Notes: a model not told the origin generated them from the letters alone. 64,000 nt of DNA from Neobacillus niacini (GCF_019749295.1 NZ_JACWFG010000015.1:1-64000), one strand, 5' to 3'; counted from the first letter of the stretch, positions 1 through 8,826 are shown. Numbers and translations are program-made.

Positions 1-311
1 AATTAAATAATCATACAAAGAGACTTGAAGAAGGACAAAAAGTACTAAATAATCATACAGAGAGACTTGAAGAAGGACAAAAGGAATTAAATAATCATAC
101 AAAAAGACTTGAAGAAGGACAAAAAGTACTAAATAATCATACAGAGAGACTTGAAGAAGGACAAAAAGTATTAATTACTGGGCAACATCTTTTAACGACT
201 CGAATGGAAAATGTAGAAAGAAGTCAAGATGAATTAAAAGATTTGATTAAGCATACTACAACCTTAATGACAGAAAATTTCACCTACATTAGAAAGGACA
301 TGAAATATTGA
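1..311 (+). CDS. Coiled-coil repeat protein, C-terminal part (5' end outside window)
   Basis: The gene enters from the left edge and is read in the frame whose codons begin at position 3, ending at TGA 309-311. The visible 102 residues open with four consecutive 14-residue repeats of consensus LNNHTxRLEEGQKx (42-bp period, positions 3-170). A non-repeated tail rich in Glu, Lys and Leu follows, containing RMENVERSQDELKDL and ending in RKDMKY. The 14-residue period equals four helical turns and fits a coiled coil. The repeats are nearly identical at the DNA level, so copy number probably varies. I do not recognise a family; function is unknown. A strong terminator follows directly. Confidence 0.75.
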   Translation, partial: LNNHTKRLEEGQKVLNNHTERLEEGQKELNNHTKRLEEGQKVLNNHTERLEEGQKVLITGQHLLTTRMENVERSQDELKDLIKHTTTLMTENFTYIRKDMKY

Positions 312-325
312 TTGCTATTCATGAC

Positions 326-357
326 AAAACCCTATCTTTTTTTAAGATAGGGTTTTA
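326..357. terminator. Bidirectional hairpin terminator
   Basis: AAAACCCTATCTT (326-338) pairs with AAGATAGGGTTTT (344-356). It lies between the convergent repeat-protein gene and the cytochrome gene and could serve both. Confidence 0.8.
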
Positions 358-394
358 TTTTGACGATAATATTGAGATGGGCTAAACCAACACA

Positions 395-748
395 TTACTT
401 TTTCTGTGCTAACCATTCTGCAACAATCTTTGCTTCTTCTGGGGTAATAACCCCGCCGGGCATGGCACCTTTCCCATTATTAATAATATTTTCGATATCG
501 TTTTGGGCATACTTTGAACCAATTTTATTTAAATTAGGACCTGCGCCACCTTTTAGATTTTCACCATGACAGGTCATACAAGCAGTACTTGCGATTTCTT
601 CGGCTTTTTGAGCAGAGACTGTTTCTCCCTCTGTAGTTTCACCACCCGCTTTTGCTGTATGTTCGGTTCCTTCGTAATAAAAGAGTAAAAATACAAGAAG
701 TCCCGCCAATAGAATATTGAGTCCAGTAGTAGCCCATAATTTTTTCAT
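395..748 (-). CDS. Membrane-anchored small cytochrome c (c550/CccA type)
   Basis: This 117-residue protein has one N-terminal membrane segment (about residues 7-25), a Gly/Thr/Glu-rich linker and a class I cytochrome c domain. The heme attachment motif is CMTCH (about 57-61) and the likely distal ligand is the Met in AMPGG near residue 97. Size and layout match the Bacillus CccA family, which carries electrons on the outer face of the membrane between the bc complex and an oxidase. The start has GGAGG seven bases upstream. The gene lies 16 bases downstream of a small membrane-protein gene on the same strand, so the two are probably cotranscribed. A CccB-like role is less likely because no lipobox is visible. 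Confidence 0.88.
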   Translation of the reverse strand: MKKLWATTGLNILLAGLLVFLLFYYEGTEHTAKAGGETTEGETVSAQKAEEIASTACMTCHGENLKGGAGPNLNKIGSKYAQNDIENIINNGKGAMPGGVITPEEAKIVAEWLAQKK

Positions 749-764
749 GTCAAATCCTCCATGG

Positions 765-1040
765 TTATTTATGAAATATCTCTAGAAGAGAAGACCAATT
801 GAATGCGATTGTCCAGATGAGGCTGTTAAGGATTAAACCAGTAATAAGCATATCCCAGTTGTGTTTTTTATTTTCCCAGCAAGCAAGAATAATCGCTATT
901 CCTATTGGTATCCCAATAAAGGGCAGCCAGGGAAAAGTCTCAAAGGTTTTGAATAAATAAATGGCTACACAAGCTGTTAACAAAATTGATAATAAAAGCT
1001 CGCTTAACATGGATATTTCTGTTTTTATATGACTGGTCAT
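765..1040 (-). CDS. Small membrane protein of unknown function
   Basis: I start this gene at the ATG at 1040 (MTSHIKTE), which sits behind AGGAGGG; the upstream in-frame ATG at 1058 overlaps that ribosome binding site. The 91-residue product has three hydrophobic stretches (about residues 12-30, 36-54 and 64-82) and a short charged loop WENKKHN between the second and third. I recognise no family. Tight spacing to the cytochrome c gene downstream suggests a role linked to respiration or cytochrome assembly, but that is inference from position only. Confidence 0.7.
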   Translation of the reverse strand: MTSHIKTEISMLSELLLSILLTACVAIYLFKTFETFPWLPFIGIPIGIAIILACWENKKHNWDMLITGLILNSLIWTIAFNWSSLLEIFHK

Positions 1041-1133
1041 GATATTCCCTCCTGCCATAATCTTTTTACATCAAAGGCTTATACCGTACCCCTTTTTTTA
1101 TTAAAATCAAGAACAAGTCCATCATCATGCTTG

Positions 1134-1346
1134 CTAAGGGGTTTCATCATGAAGGAATCGTTTGTTATCTTGGTTTTTAAAGTCATTATTGCTTTCATTT
1201 TCATTCGGATTACCGTCATTTCGAACAGGACGGAAATTAACATCATTTTCTTGATTTAAGGAATCTCTTTTTTCTGCAGTGTTACATCCTGTTAAAAAAC
1301 CTATTGAAAGGAAAAAAAGTATGATTAGCTTCCATATGGTTCTCAT
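1134..1346 (-). CDS. Small lipoprotein
   Basis: The 70-residue product begins with a lipoprotein signal peptide: MRTIWK, a hydrophobic core, then LTGC with the lipidated Cys at residue 21. The remaining 49 residues are highly polar, rich in Asn, Asp, Glu and Arg, with no recognisable domain. The start has GAGGAG seven bases upstream. It lies upstream of the small membrane protein and the cytochrome on the same strand. It is probably anchored on the outer face of the membrane; function is unknown. Confidence 0.65.
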   Translation of the reverse strand: MRTIWKLIILFFLSIGFLTGCNTAEKRDSLNQENDVNFRPVRNDGNPNENESNNDFKNQDNKRFLHDETP

Positions 1347-1446
1347 ATGATTACTCCTCGCATCATTTTGTTGGGAATATTTTTACTATGCACGTACTAG
1401 TATTTATTAGTCGAAAATTGATCATGTAAATATTTACAATAAAAAA

Positions 1447-1478
1447 ACCATTTGCATTCCTACCGGAAAGTAAATGGT
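1447..1478 (-). terminator. Terminator of the split permease gene
   Basis: Read on the minus strand, ACCATTT (from 1478) pairs with AAATGGT (to 1447), followed by a run of seven T. It lies just after the stop at 1502. Confidence 0.7.
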
Positions 1479-1501
1479 CTAATAATTAAAAAAAGGAAGG
1501 A

Positions 1502-2654
1502 TTAGAATATATTAAGGATTTTTAAAATTACATATGGGAACAAGGTAAAAAAAACTAAAAAAGAAAAGTTATATAAGCTGAACTTTAGTAAATATTTTTT
1601 ACCATCGGTTGGATAGGATTGGATATACAATTTATAGGAAATCACACTTGCCATCGAAGCAATAATGGTACCAAGTCCACCGATATTAACCCCCAATAAT
1701 AAAGGTTTCCAATTGGTTGTGAATTCTGCCAAAAGGATAGAGGCAGGGACATTGCTGATAAATTGACTTATTAGAATCGAGTAGAAATAGACGGAATCAG
1801 CGTCCTTTAAACTTTCACTTACTATCGTATGCACGGTGTTAGTGTTCGAGATATTTCCTACAAAGATGAAAAAACAAATAAAAGTTAATAGCAGGAAATA
1901 ATCAATATTTAACAATAGCTTACAATCTTTAATGGCAGCTGTCATTAAAGTAATGATTAACGCAGCCTGGTAAGGAATGACGCCGAAAATAGATGCAATG
2001 ATAACGATTAAAACGATGCCCCAAACCATTGCACTCTTTGGATCGTTAAATCTGTACCGGAGAAATTTCTACCTTCAATTCCTTTTTAGCCAATCTGTGG
2101 ATGAAGATATATATCGAAATGATACCAAGAACAGCGAGTAAAAGAACGGTCATGAAAAAGGGCTTCGGTGTTAGTCCATAAAATGAATATATAAACAGAT
2201 TTTGCGGATTTCCCATGGGCGTTAGACTGCTGCCGATATTTGCAGCTATCGTTTGCAGGATTATCGTTTCCATCATGGGCATTTTCATTTTTCTGCTTAT
2301 CACGAGGGTCAGGGGTACAAATGTAAGTAATGCCACATCGTTTGTAAGTATCATCGAGCTAAAAAAACATAACAGTATGAGAATCGCTGATACCGATTTA
2401 CTATTATTGCATTTATTTAAAATTGAAATCGCGATTTTATCTAATACTTTTAGTTCCTCGAAAGCCTTGATAGCAAGCATTAGATTAAACAAACTAATCA
2501 ATACGGGGAAATTTAGATACTCTAATTTAGGAGAATAAGATATACAGCTTCCAGCTGCTAGAACAAGAGAGATGGTAAAAACCATGTCCTTTTTTAGAAA
2601 GCTAAAATCAAGCTTCGTTCTTTTTTTATGTTGAACTAATACAGTTTCTTTCAC
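1502..2654 (-). pseudogene. ArsB/NhaD-type anion permease, split by a frameshift
   Basis: Two adjacent reading frames, 2654-2046 (202 residues, GTG start) and 2029-1502 (175 residues), look like the N- and C-terminal halves of one permease of the ArsB/NhaD/CitMHS (ion transporter) superfamily, whose members are near 375 residues. The first half has ILTNDVALLTFVPL and ANIGSSLTPMGNPQN; the second repeats the topology with SQFISNVPASILL and GVNIGGLGTIIASMAS. Between 2062 and 2071 a one-base shift in the G-AAA-TTT tract would join the first frame to a second that continues RYRFNDPKSAMVWG straight into the second half. As written, the first half stops at 2046. Either the gene is inactivated or the base is a sequencing error. 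A terminator follows at 1447. Confidence 0.75.
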
Positions 2655-2770
2655 AAGACACCACCGATAATCTATGTTTACTAGACTTATTTTACAACGT
2701 TAAGATTCTATCATGGTGAAAGCGATTTGGAAATAATAAATTACCTCATTTATTGTTTTTGTGGGAAATT

Positions 2771-2799
2771 TTGTATTACGCGTAAAAATGGTATATTAT
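2771..2799 (+). promoter_or_regulatory. Sigma-A-type promoter of the DinB-fold gene
   Basis: TTGTAT (2771-2776), a 17-bp spacer and TATTAT (2794-2799), about 40 bases before the gene start. Confidence 0.55.
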
Positions 2800-2841
2800 G
2801 CTACTGTAGTCAAAAAAACAAATGGTAATGGAGGAAATACA

Positions 2842-3345
2842 ATGTATACAGCTATCTCTCATTTTATTAATGAATGGAATCAAGAAGCAGCTTCTACCCA
2901 AAAGGTATTGGATACCTTAACAGATGAGTCATTACAGCAAAGAGTTTCGCCGGAAGACCGCACATTAGGGGAAATTGCCTGGCATATTGTTGCGAGTACA
3001 CCTGGTATGTTAATGGAGTTTGGTGTTACAGTAAAAAATTCATTAAACGAAGCTGATCTTCCATCCTCTGCTAGGGAAATAGCTGAGACCTTCCGGAGTG
3101 TAAGTGCAGAAACCAGTGAAGCTATAAGTGAACAGTGGAATGATCAATCGCTAAGTGAAACGAAAAATGTATTTGGAATGGATCTGCCAAGAGCTGTAAT
3201 GCTTAATATGCTTAACAAGCATATCATTCATCACCGTGGACAGATGACCGTTCTTATGCGTCAAGCTGGATTAAAGGTACCGGGTGTGTATGGACCTTCA
3301 CGAGAAGAATGGAGTCAAATGGGGATGGATGCAAACTCTTTATAG
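2842..3345 (+). CDS. DinB-family metal-binding protein
   Basis: I choose the ATG at 2842 (MYTAISHF) because GGAGG lies at 2830-2834. The 167-residue product fits the DinB/YfiT four-helix-bundle family. The metal ligands are visible: His48 in IAWHIV, and His127 and His131 in the HxxxH motif NKHIIHHRGQ, which is the family signature. Members are putative metal-dependent enzymes, some being thiol transferases for bacillithiol; the specific reaction here cannot be told. The gene stands alone with its own promoter and terminator. Confidence 0.85.
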   Translation: MYTAISHFINEWNQEAASTQKVLDTLTDESLQQRVSPEDRTLGEIAWHIVASTPGMLMEFGVTVKNSLNEADLPSSAREIAETFRSVSAETSEAISEQWNDQSLSETKNVFGMDLPRAVMLNMLNKHIIHHRGQMTVLMRQAGLKVPGVYGPSREEWSQMGMDANSL

Positions 3346-3365
3346 AGAAAAGAACTTTATATGTT

Positions 3366-3402
3366 AAAGCCGTTATACACAATTGTGTTTGCGGCTTTTC
3401 TT
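3366..3402 (+). terminator. Terminator after the DinB-fold gene
   Basis: AAAGCCG (3366-3372) pairs with CGGCTTT (3392-3398), with further weak pairing inside and a T-rich tail. Confidence 0.75.
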
Positions 3403-3584
3403 TTTAGGTAAATATTTAATTTTTACCAAAAAACATGCAATTTAGGGCTCGATATGATTACCTGCATTTTGACAAATTTCTCAGACTTTTGATGTATTTT
3501 GTAGAATAAAATCGAAATTTATTTATTTTGGATGTATAATAGATTCTTGTGTTGTTCTATTAAAAAGAAGGAGGTTGTATTTTG

Positions 3585-3965
3585 ATGGAATGGACTTTAC
3601 TCGGATTGTTTCTGCTCTCCGCATTATTGCTCGTATTTTCAATTGTTAAGTCAGTTCGTGATTCAAAAGTAGAAAAAAAGCAAATTGATTTAGTACACGT
3701 ATCGATGATGAAAGAAATCAATAGTATTCAAGACTCAATCCGCGATATTGAGCTTGATATAGAAGTGGTAACAAAAGAAGCTGGGATTCAACTTTCTGCA
3801 GAAGAGAAGCTTTTTATGCGTGAAGTAATAGACTTATATAGACGTAACTACTCGATTGAAAGCATCGCTGAGAAAAAAGAAGTACCAGTAACTGAAATTG
3901 AACAGCTGCTAACACCTTACCTGAAAATAAAGGATGAAGGGGGACAAGTTGCCAATGCGAATTAA
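3585..3965 (+). CDS. SwrB-like single-pass membrane protein (DUF6115-like)
   Basis: The product (126 residues from the ATG at 3585; a TTG at 3582 is also possible, with AAGGAGG at 3568-3574) has an N-terminal membrane segment (about residues 4-22), a charged helical stretch likely to form a coiled coil (30-70), and a C-terminal motif REVIDLYRRNYSIESIAEKKEVPVT read across residues 85-110 that resembles a helix-turn-helix. This layout resembles B. subtilis SwrB and DUF6115 proteins, which promote assembly of the flagellar export apparatus, but no flagellar genes are nearby, so the function is uncertain. The stop overlaps the next gene's start, indicating translational coupling. Confidence 0.6.
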   Translation: MEWTLLGLFLLSALLLVFSIVKSVRDSKVEKKQIDLVHVSMMKEINSIQDSIRDIELDIEVVTKEAGIQLSAEEKLFMREVIDLYRRNYSIESIAEKKEVPVTEIEQLLTPYLKIKDEGGQVANAN

Positions 3966-4431
3966 TTTATTGAGCAGCTTTGCAGCAGGAATACTCCTAG
4001 CGACAACCATTTGTGGTGTTGTTTATCTTACAGATGATACCACTGTTGAAAAAGCAACAGCAAAATCTTCCGATAAAGTTCAGCTGACTGCGTCACAGAT
4101 GAAGGAAAAACTTGAATCTGATGGATATGTCGTACAAACGAAGGAAGAACTTGAAAAGACTTTGCAAGCAGCAAAGAATACTGAAAAAAAGCCTGCTGAT
4201 TCAAAAGAACAAGAAAAGGCTGTAACCCAAGTCGTAGTTAATGTTGCGGATGGGATGACCAGTATCGACGTCGCAAACGTACTATTTCAAGCAAAATTAA
4301 TCCCGGACGCTTTCAAATTCACTCAGGATATTGAAGCTAGGGGGCTGCAAAACGCTTTACGACCAGGTTCATTTACAGTCAATAGCGAGATGTCATACGA
4401 CCAAATCATTGGAACTATTTTTACAAATTAA
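3955..4431 (+). CDS. Membrane-anchored protein with MltG/YceG-like end domain
   Basis: I use the ATG at 3955 (MRINLLSS), which overlaps the upstream gene; a TTG at 3949 is nearer to the AAGGGGG at 3936-3942. The product has an N-terminal membrane segment (about residues 5-26), a Lys/Glu-rich linker and a C-terminal domain (about 90-158) reading VNVADGMTSIDVANVLFQA and LRPGSFTVNSEMSYDQII. That pattern of 'start late, skip gaps' repeats resembles the LysM-like N-terminal part of MltG/YceG endolytic transglycosylases. It is far too short for the catalytic domain, so it is probably not an active transglycosylase. It forms an operon with the SwrB-like gene. Confidence 0.6.
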   Translation: MRINLLSSFAAGILLATTICGVVYLTDDTTVEKATAKSSDKVQLTASQMKEKLESDGYVVQTKEELEKTLQAAKNTEKKPADSKEQEKAVTQVVVNVADGMTSIDVANVLFQAKLIPDAFKFTQDIEARGLQNALRPGSFTVNSEMSYDQIIGTIFTN

Positions 4432-4446
4432 ATTTAGACAATCATT

Positions 4447-4477
4447 AAGCCGTTCTCAATTTGAGACGGCTTTTTTA
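4447..4477 (+). terminator. Terminator of the SwrB-like/MltG-like pair
   Basis: AAGCCGTTCTCAA pairs with TTGAGACGGCTT (one mismatch) and is followed by six T. Confidence 0.85.
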
Positions 4478-4557
4478 ATAGATAAATATACTAGTATATT
4501 CCAAAAATGCATCTGTATGATAAAATTATTCTATTAATAAGTCGAAGGAGCATAAAA

Positions 4558-6096
4558 ATGGAAAAGCAATCCTACTTCTATCAATTTATTGAGCCAATAT
4601 CCAAAGAACTGGCTCTAGTTGCAAGAGAACTAGAAAATAGTATTTTTTCGAGCCCAAGAACCATGCTGACACATGCTCGTGTCTTCGTGGAAAATATCTT
4701 GCAGCAGGTTATTCAAGTGGAGAAATTGCCTAATGATCCACGTGCTAATTTAAAGGATCAACTTGATATGCTTAGCGATAAAGGATATTTACTTAAAGAA
4801 ATTCAAGATGCCCTGCATTTAATTAGGCAAAGTGGAAATCAAGCTGCCCATGATTCGCGAATGTTCCGTTTTTCTGAGGCCCTGTTATCCTGGGAGGCAT
4901 TATACAAAATCGTTAAATGGTATGTAGAGGTTTATGGCCCAGTAGATATCACCGTTCCGGTTTATCAAGATCCATCACCTTTGATGGAAAAAAGATATGA
5001 TATGTCTGAGCTGGAAATCAGACTTAAGTCACTCGAAGAGCTTCTTTCTAATTCTGTTCAAAAGCTAACCACTGAATCAGCACTTACAGAAACAGCGGTT
5101 AGTGTTGAAACCCATCCAGAAATAAACGAGGAAGTAAATCCAGGGTTCACTTCTATTCGAACACTAACGTTTAATGGCAGACAACTAGAGATTCCATACT
5201 TCCTGCGGGATGCTTTCTTACTTCCACAAAGATTTGAAAAGTCCGAAACGTTCCTAATTAGATTAGGAGCAGAGCAGCAAGCTCGGATTATGAGTGAGCT
5301 CCCAAGTAATCTGGCGGGACTTCACAAACATGTAAAACGCTATAGTGAAAAAAATGATGAAATACTGTTTGAAGAGTTAAGAACGTTAATTGAGGAAGAA
5401 AAAATTAGAAGGAAACTTTCGCTCGAACGGCCAGGGGAATTGTTTTTCTTTTATAAGGATGACCATATTGTCGTTACAGAGGAGCTATCAAAGGTTGTGC
5501 TGACATCTTCAGAATTCACAGGAATTCCGAGCTTATTAAGACAATTAAATGAGGATCAAATTGAATGTGTTGGACAGCTTCCAAAGGAGCTTGTAATTCT
5601 GGCAAAATACGAAAATGTTGGTATTGGAACTGTTGAAAAGCTTTTTGAACAGCTGAAGAAAAAAACTTATGAAAAAGCCGTCATAACAGAGATTGAGGAC
5701 TCTAATAAAACAAGTTATAAAAAGTGGGAATCTTTGTATATTAATGTGAAGATTGGAAGAGGCAACACGGTTATTCGTGGTGAAAGTGTACCTGCGCTTT
5801 GGAAAGAAGGTTTAAATTGGATTGAGGATCACCACCTTCCTCTTCATCAACTGGTAGAAGAAGGTGTTATCCTTGGTGCTACGGATAATGGTAAACGCTT
5901 TGCAGTAGCGCTAGAACCTTTTCACAAGGATAAGAGGCCATTTACCCAAATGCATACCTATCAATCTAAACTCACCGAGACCACCTATTACCTTGAAACC
6001 AAAATTAATCCTAAGTCCGGACTTGAAACACTAGCAAAGCTGCTTACTCGTTTAGGAGTAGAAGTTAAGATTCCATTATTAGAAGAAAATTTATAA
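4558..6096 (+). CDS. Orphan DUF4145-type protein
   Basis: The ATG at 4558 (MEKQSYFY) follows GAAGGAG. The 512-residue soluble protein starts with a DUF4145-like helical domain (about residues 5-115): SSPRTMLTHARVFVENIL, a 'DQLDMLSDKG' stretch, then LIRQSGNQAAHD. This arrangement is also found at the N-terminus of type I restriction R subunits and of other defence proteins. Residues 130-512 match nothing I know; a helical linker is followed by mixed alpha/beta sequence. There are no restriction, helicase or nuclease genes beside it, and it has its own terminator, so it acts alone or with distant partners. Confidence 0.7.
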   Translation: MEKQSYFYQFIEPISKELALVARELENSIFSSPRTMLTHARVFVENILQQVIQVEKLPNDPRANLKDQLDMLSDKGYLLKEIQDALHLIRQSGNQAAHDSRMFRFSEALLSWEALYKIVKWYVEVYGPVDITVPVYQDPSPLMEKRYDMSELEIRLKSLEELLSNSVQKLTTESALTETAVSVETHPEINEEVNPGFTSIRTLTFNGRQLEIPYFLRDAFLLPQRFEKSETFLIRLGAEQQARIMSELPSNLAGLHKHVKRYSEKNDEILFEELRTLIEEEKIRRKLSLERPGELFFFYKDDHIVVTEELSKVVLTSSEFTGIPSLLRQLNEDQIECVGQLPKELVILAKYENVGIGTVEKLFEQLKKKTYEKAVITEIEDSNKTSYKKWESLYINVKIGRGNTVIRGESVPALWKEGLNWIEDHHLPLHQLVEEGVILGATDNGKRFAVALEPFHKDKRPFTQMHTYQSKLTETTYYLETKINPKSGLETLAKLLTRLGVEVKIPLLEENL

Positions 6097-6104
6097 TCAT
6101 CGAT

Positions 6105-6140
6105 AACACTGACATTCTAAAAAAGAGTGTCAGTGTTTTT
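6105..6140 (+). terminator. Terminator after the DUF4145-type gene
   Basis: AACACTGACA (6105-6114) pairs perfectly with TGTCAGTGTT (6128-6137), followed by T residues. Confidence 0.85.
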
Positions 6141-6257
6141 TAATATTTCTAAAAATTGAGTATACCAATGAAACGATAAGAGTTATAATAAATTGGAATA
6201 AATTTAGAGTATCGAAATAAATTTAATAAGATATTCTAACTAAAAGGTGTGGAGAGA

Positions 6258-7604
6258 ATGAAAAAAACAGTAGAAGATGTGAATATGAAATCCTTGTTCA
6301 TCTTCTTTATTCCTTTAGGATTATCTGCAAGTCTTGTGACAATTTCCCATATTATTATCAATAGTACGTTAGTTAGAGCGGAAAATTCGGAATTTATTTT
6401 AGCCAGTTATGCGATTGCCATGAGCTTGTTTGTCATTACGGAACGGCTGGGAAATTTACTTCGGCAAACTTGTTCTTCATTAGTGAGAGATAAAGCTTCG
6501 TATAAATTAATGTCACATTTTGCCTTTTACCTAATAGTTTGTTTAATGCTGGTTGCAATTTCCGTTGCCTATACACCTGCTGGAGATTTTATTTTTGCAA
6601 AAATTTTCGGTGCTAAAGCGAATATGGTGGATGATATTAAGCGTATTTATCAAGTACTGATATTCGTTACGATCTTTTCTGCACTCCGTTGTTTAGCACA
6701 GGGAGTTATTATTTATAACCGGCAAACGAAGTGGTTAACAATAGGGATGGTCATTAGGCTTGCTGCCATGTATATGTTATCGTTATATTTCATTCACAGT
6801 GGGCATATTACAGGAACATCAGGTGCGATTATATTCTTAATAGGCATGATGATTGAATGTTTAATCAGCTTCATTGAAGCGAGGAGCCTGGTTCATAAAA
6901 TGCCCGTGAAGCACGAGCTGTATATAGAATCTAAGAAAACTATATTAAAGTTTTATAGTCCACTAATGTTTTCTTCTGTTATTGTCGTAATGATTGGTCC
7001 TGCGATCAATATATCTTTAGGTAAAACCGTAAACATTGAGCTGGCGATTGCGAGTTACGCGATAGCCCTTAGTGTCACTCAGTTGATATTAAGCTTCTTT
7101 ACCTATATCCATCAAATTGTTATTAATTTTTATGGAAACCATAATGCCATTGTAAAAAAGTTTTTACTCGTGATGGGTTTTGTCCCTTTTATTTTAGTGG
7201 GGATTTTATCCTTTACCCCGCTGGGAGGTCTATTTTTGGAGCATGTGATTGGGGTAAACGGCAGGCTGTTGGATGCAAGTTTACAAGTACTCAAAGTTAC
7301 GATGTTGATGGCACTTGTGTTTCCATTTATAGATTTTTTTAATGGTTTATTAATGGTATATAAACGAACAAAGGTAACGATCTTTTCTCAGTCTGCCAAT
7401 TTTGTTGTTACATTGATAGCGTTAATCATTGGTGTGAATTTTGCTGCACAGTGGAATGGCACCATTGGAGCAATGGGGCTTTCATTTGGATTTTTAGCTG
7501 AGTTAATCGTCTTAGGCGTTTTTGTCCATGCCATAGAACGTAAAGAAGGTAAGGCTAGCATGTTTCAGATAAGAGGATTATTGAAAGTTGGAAAAAAATC
7601 ATAA
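6258..7604 (+). CDS. MATE/flippase-like multi-pass exporter
   Basis: I start at the ATG at 6258 (MKKTVEDVNM); the in-frame GTG at 6249 leaves no room for a ribosome binding site. The 448-residue protein has about twelve hydrophobic segments and the two-bundle repeat look of the MOP superfamily (MATE exporters, Wzx flippases and ANKH-like proteins): FFIPLGLSASLVTISH at the start of the first half and FYSPLMFSSVIVVMIGP at the start of the second. It should export a small molecule or flip a lipid-linked compound using an ion gradient. The substrate is unknown. A terminator and then a QueC-like gene follow on the same strand. Confidence 0.75.
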   Translation: MKKTVEDVNMKSLFIFFIPLGLSASLVTISHIIINSTLVRAENSEFILASYAIAMSLFVITERLGNLLRQTCSSLVRDKASYKLMSHFAFYLIVCLMLVAISVAYTPAGDFIFAKIFGAKANMVDDIKRIYQVLIFVTIFSALRCLAQGVIIYNRQTKWLTIGMVIRLAAMYMLSLYFIHSGHITGTSGAIIFLIGMMIECLISFIEARSLVHKMPVKHELYIESKKTILKFYSPLMFSSVIVVMIGPAINISLGKTVNIELAIASYAIALSVTQLILSFFTYIHQIVINFYGNHNAIVKKFLLVMGFVPFILVGILSFTPLGGLFLEHVIGVNGRLLDASLQVLKVTMLMALVFPFIDFFNGLLMVYKRTKVTIFSQSANFVVTLIALIIGVNFAAQWNGTIGAMGLSFGFLAELIVLGVFVHAIERKEGKASMFQIRGLLKVGKKS

Positions 7605-7611
7605 AGTCATA

Positions 7612-7640
7612 AAGCCGCCAAATTTTTGGTGGTTTTGTTT
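7612..7640 (+). terminator. Terminator after the MATE-like gene
   Basis: CCGCCAAA (7615-7622) pairs with TTTGGTGG (7625-7632) and is followed by TTTTGTTTT. Confidence 0.7.
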
Positions 7641-7737
7641 TATTAACCTATTATTTTTTTGAAGTGTGATTATGTCTAATTCAATGAGGAGTTCTTTACA
7701 TAGTATAGTAGGAATTCATTATTGGTGGTGACAAAAT

Positions 7738-8826
7738 TTGCTTACGATATACCAGCCTGAAAAAGTTAACATAAATGGAAATGTACGCTTGCAGGCAAAG
7801 TTTGAAGTTTCCGGATTAGAAGATGTACTTTGGTATGAGAGTGATGAGAAATTCGGACACTTTTTTGTAACGGAACAGGTAGACGCCTTTTTAGTCGGGC
7901 TGCTTTGGCTGGGGCTTAGAAAAGGGGAAAATATTAAGGTTAATGGACCATTATCTGCAAAATTGTTTTATAGTTTAAACCATCATCTAATCCCACTCAT
8001 TGCCCAAATCTATAAGTACAAGCAGATTAAAGTGCTCTGTGACCAACTTGTTTCAACACCTTTGCCTAATGAGGGTGCAGTTGGTACCGGGTTATCATGT
8101 GGCATAGATTCATTGAGTACAGTCTTTGAACACCAAGGGGCGGACATTCCGGAACAATATAAAATTACCCATTTTACCTTTTTTAATACGGGCTCAAACG
8201 AAATGATGGGAAGTAAGGAGTGGCAAGCGAAAATCTTCTCGGAAAGGGCGGAGTGGTCAAAAGCGTGCGCTAAAGAGTTGGGGAAGGAACTAATTGTTGT
8301 AAACAGTAATATTAATGATGTTTTAAAGATGAGCTTCGTAAGAACGCATACGCTCCGAAATATCTCAGCGCTGCTGGCAATGCAGAAGCTTTTTCATGTC
8401 TACTACTACTCTTCAGGCTTTCAAACACTGAATGCTAAATTCAGTCAGGATTCTGCCTCCTATGATGTGATAAGTCTGCCCTTATTGTCAACAGAAAGTG
8501 TGACCTTTTATTCGGCAGGAAGTAATTATAGCCGGGTGCAAAAGACACAAATCGTTTCGGAATTTGACCTCTCGTACAAGTATTTAAATGTTTGTCTCTT
8601 TAAAATTAAGAATTGCGGACGATGTCTGAAATGTAAAAGAACCCTATTGACCTTGGATGTCCTTGGTGCTATGGAAAAATATAAAGATATCTTTAATTTA
8701 AAAGCATTTAACAGAATAAAAGACTCGTATGTAAAAGAGGTTATAGAGTCGAGAAGAAGGAATATCTGGTATAGAGAAATATATACGGAAATGGAGAAGA
8801 GAAACTACCTTGATAATGGGTCATGA
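7738..8826 (+). CDS. QueC-like PP-loop protein with altered loop
   Basis: Translation starts at TTG 7738, seven bases after GGTGGTG. The 362-residue product has an N-terminal domain (1-110) I do not recognise, then a PP-loop ATPase domain with SCGIDS at residues 120-125, where the second residue of the usual SGGxDS is Cys. The C-terminal part has Cys286, Cys293, Cys296 and Cys299 in the arrangement CLFKIKNCGRCLKC, closely matching the zinc site of QueC (7-cyano-7-deazaguanine synthase). No queC, queD, queE or queF partners are nearby, so housekeeping queuosine synthesis is unlikely. A modified-base, natural-product or defence-type role like that of stand-alone QueC homologues is possible. The neighbour upstream is an exporter. 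Confidence 0.7.
   Translation: MLTIYQPEKVNINGNVRLQAKFEVSGLEDVLWYESDEKFGHFFVTEQVDAFLVGLLWLGLRKGENIKVNGPLSAKLFYSLNHHLIPLIAQIYKYKQIKVLCDQLVSTPLPNEGAVGTGLSCGIDSLSTVFEHQGADIPEQYKITHFTFFNTGSNEMMGSKEWQAKIFSERAEWSKACAKELGKELIVVNSNINDVLKMSFVRTHTLRNISALLAMQKLFHVYYYSSGFQTLNAKFSQDSASYDVISLPLLSTESVTFYSAGSNYSRVQKTQIVSEFDLSYKYLNVCLFKIKNCGRCLKCKRTLLTLDVLGAMEKYKDIFNLKAFNRIKDSYVKEVIESRRRNIWYREIYTEMEKRNYLDNGS

Noticed and set aside
4558..6096. Considered a type I restriction subunit.
   Set aside because: No helicase or nuclease motifs and no hsdM or hsdS genes nearby.
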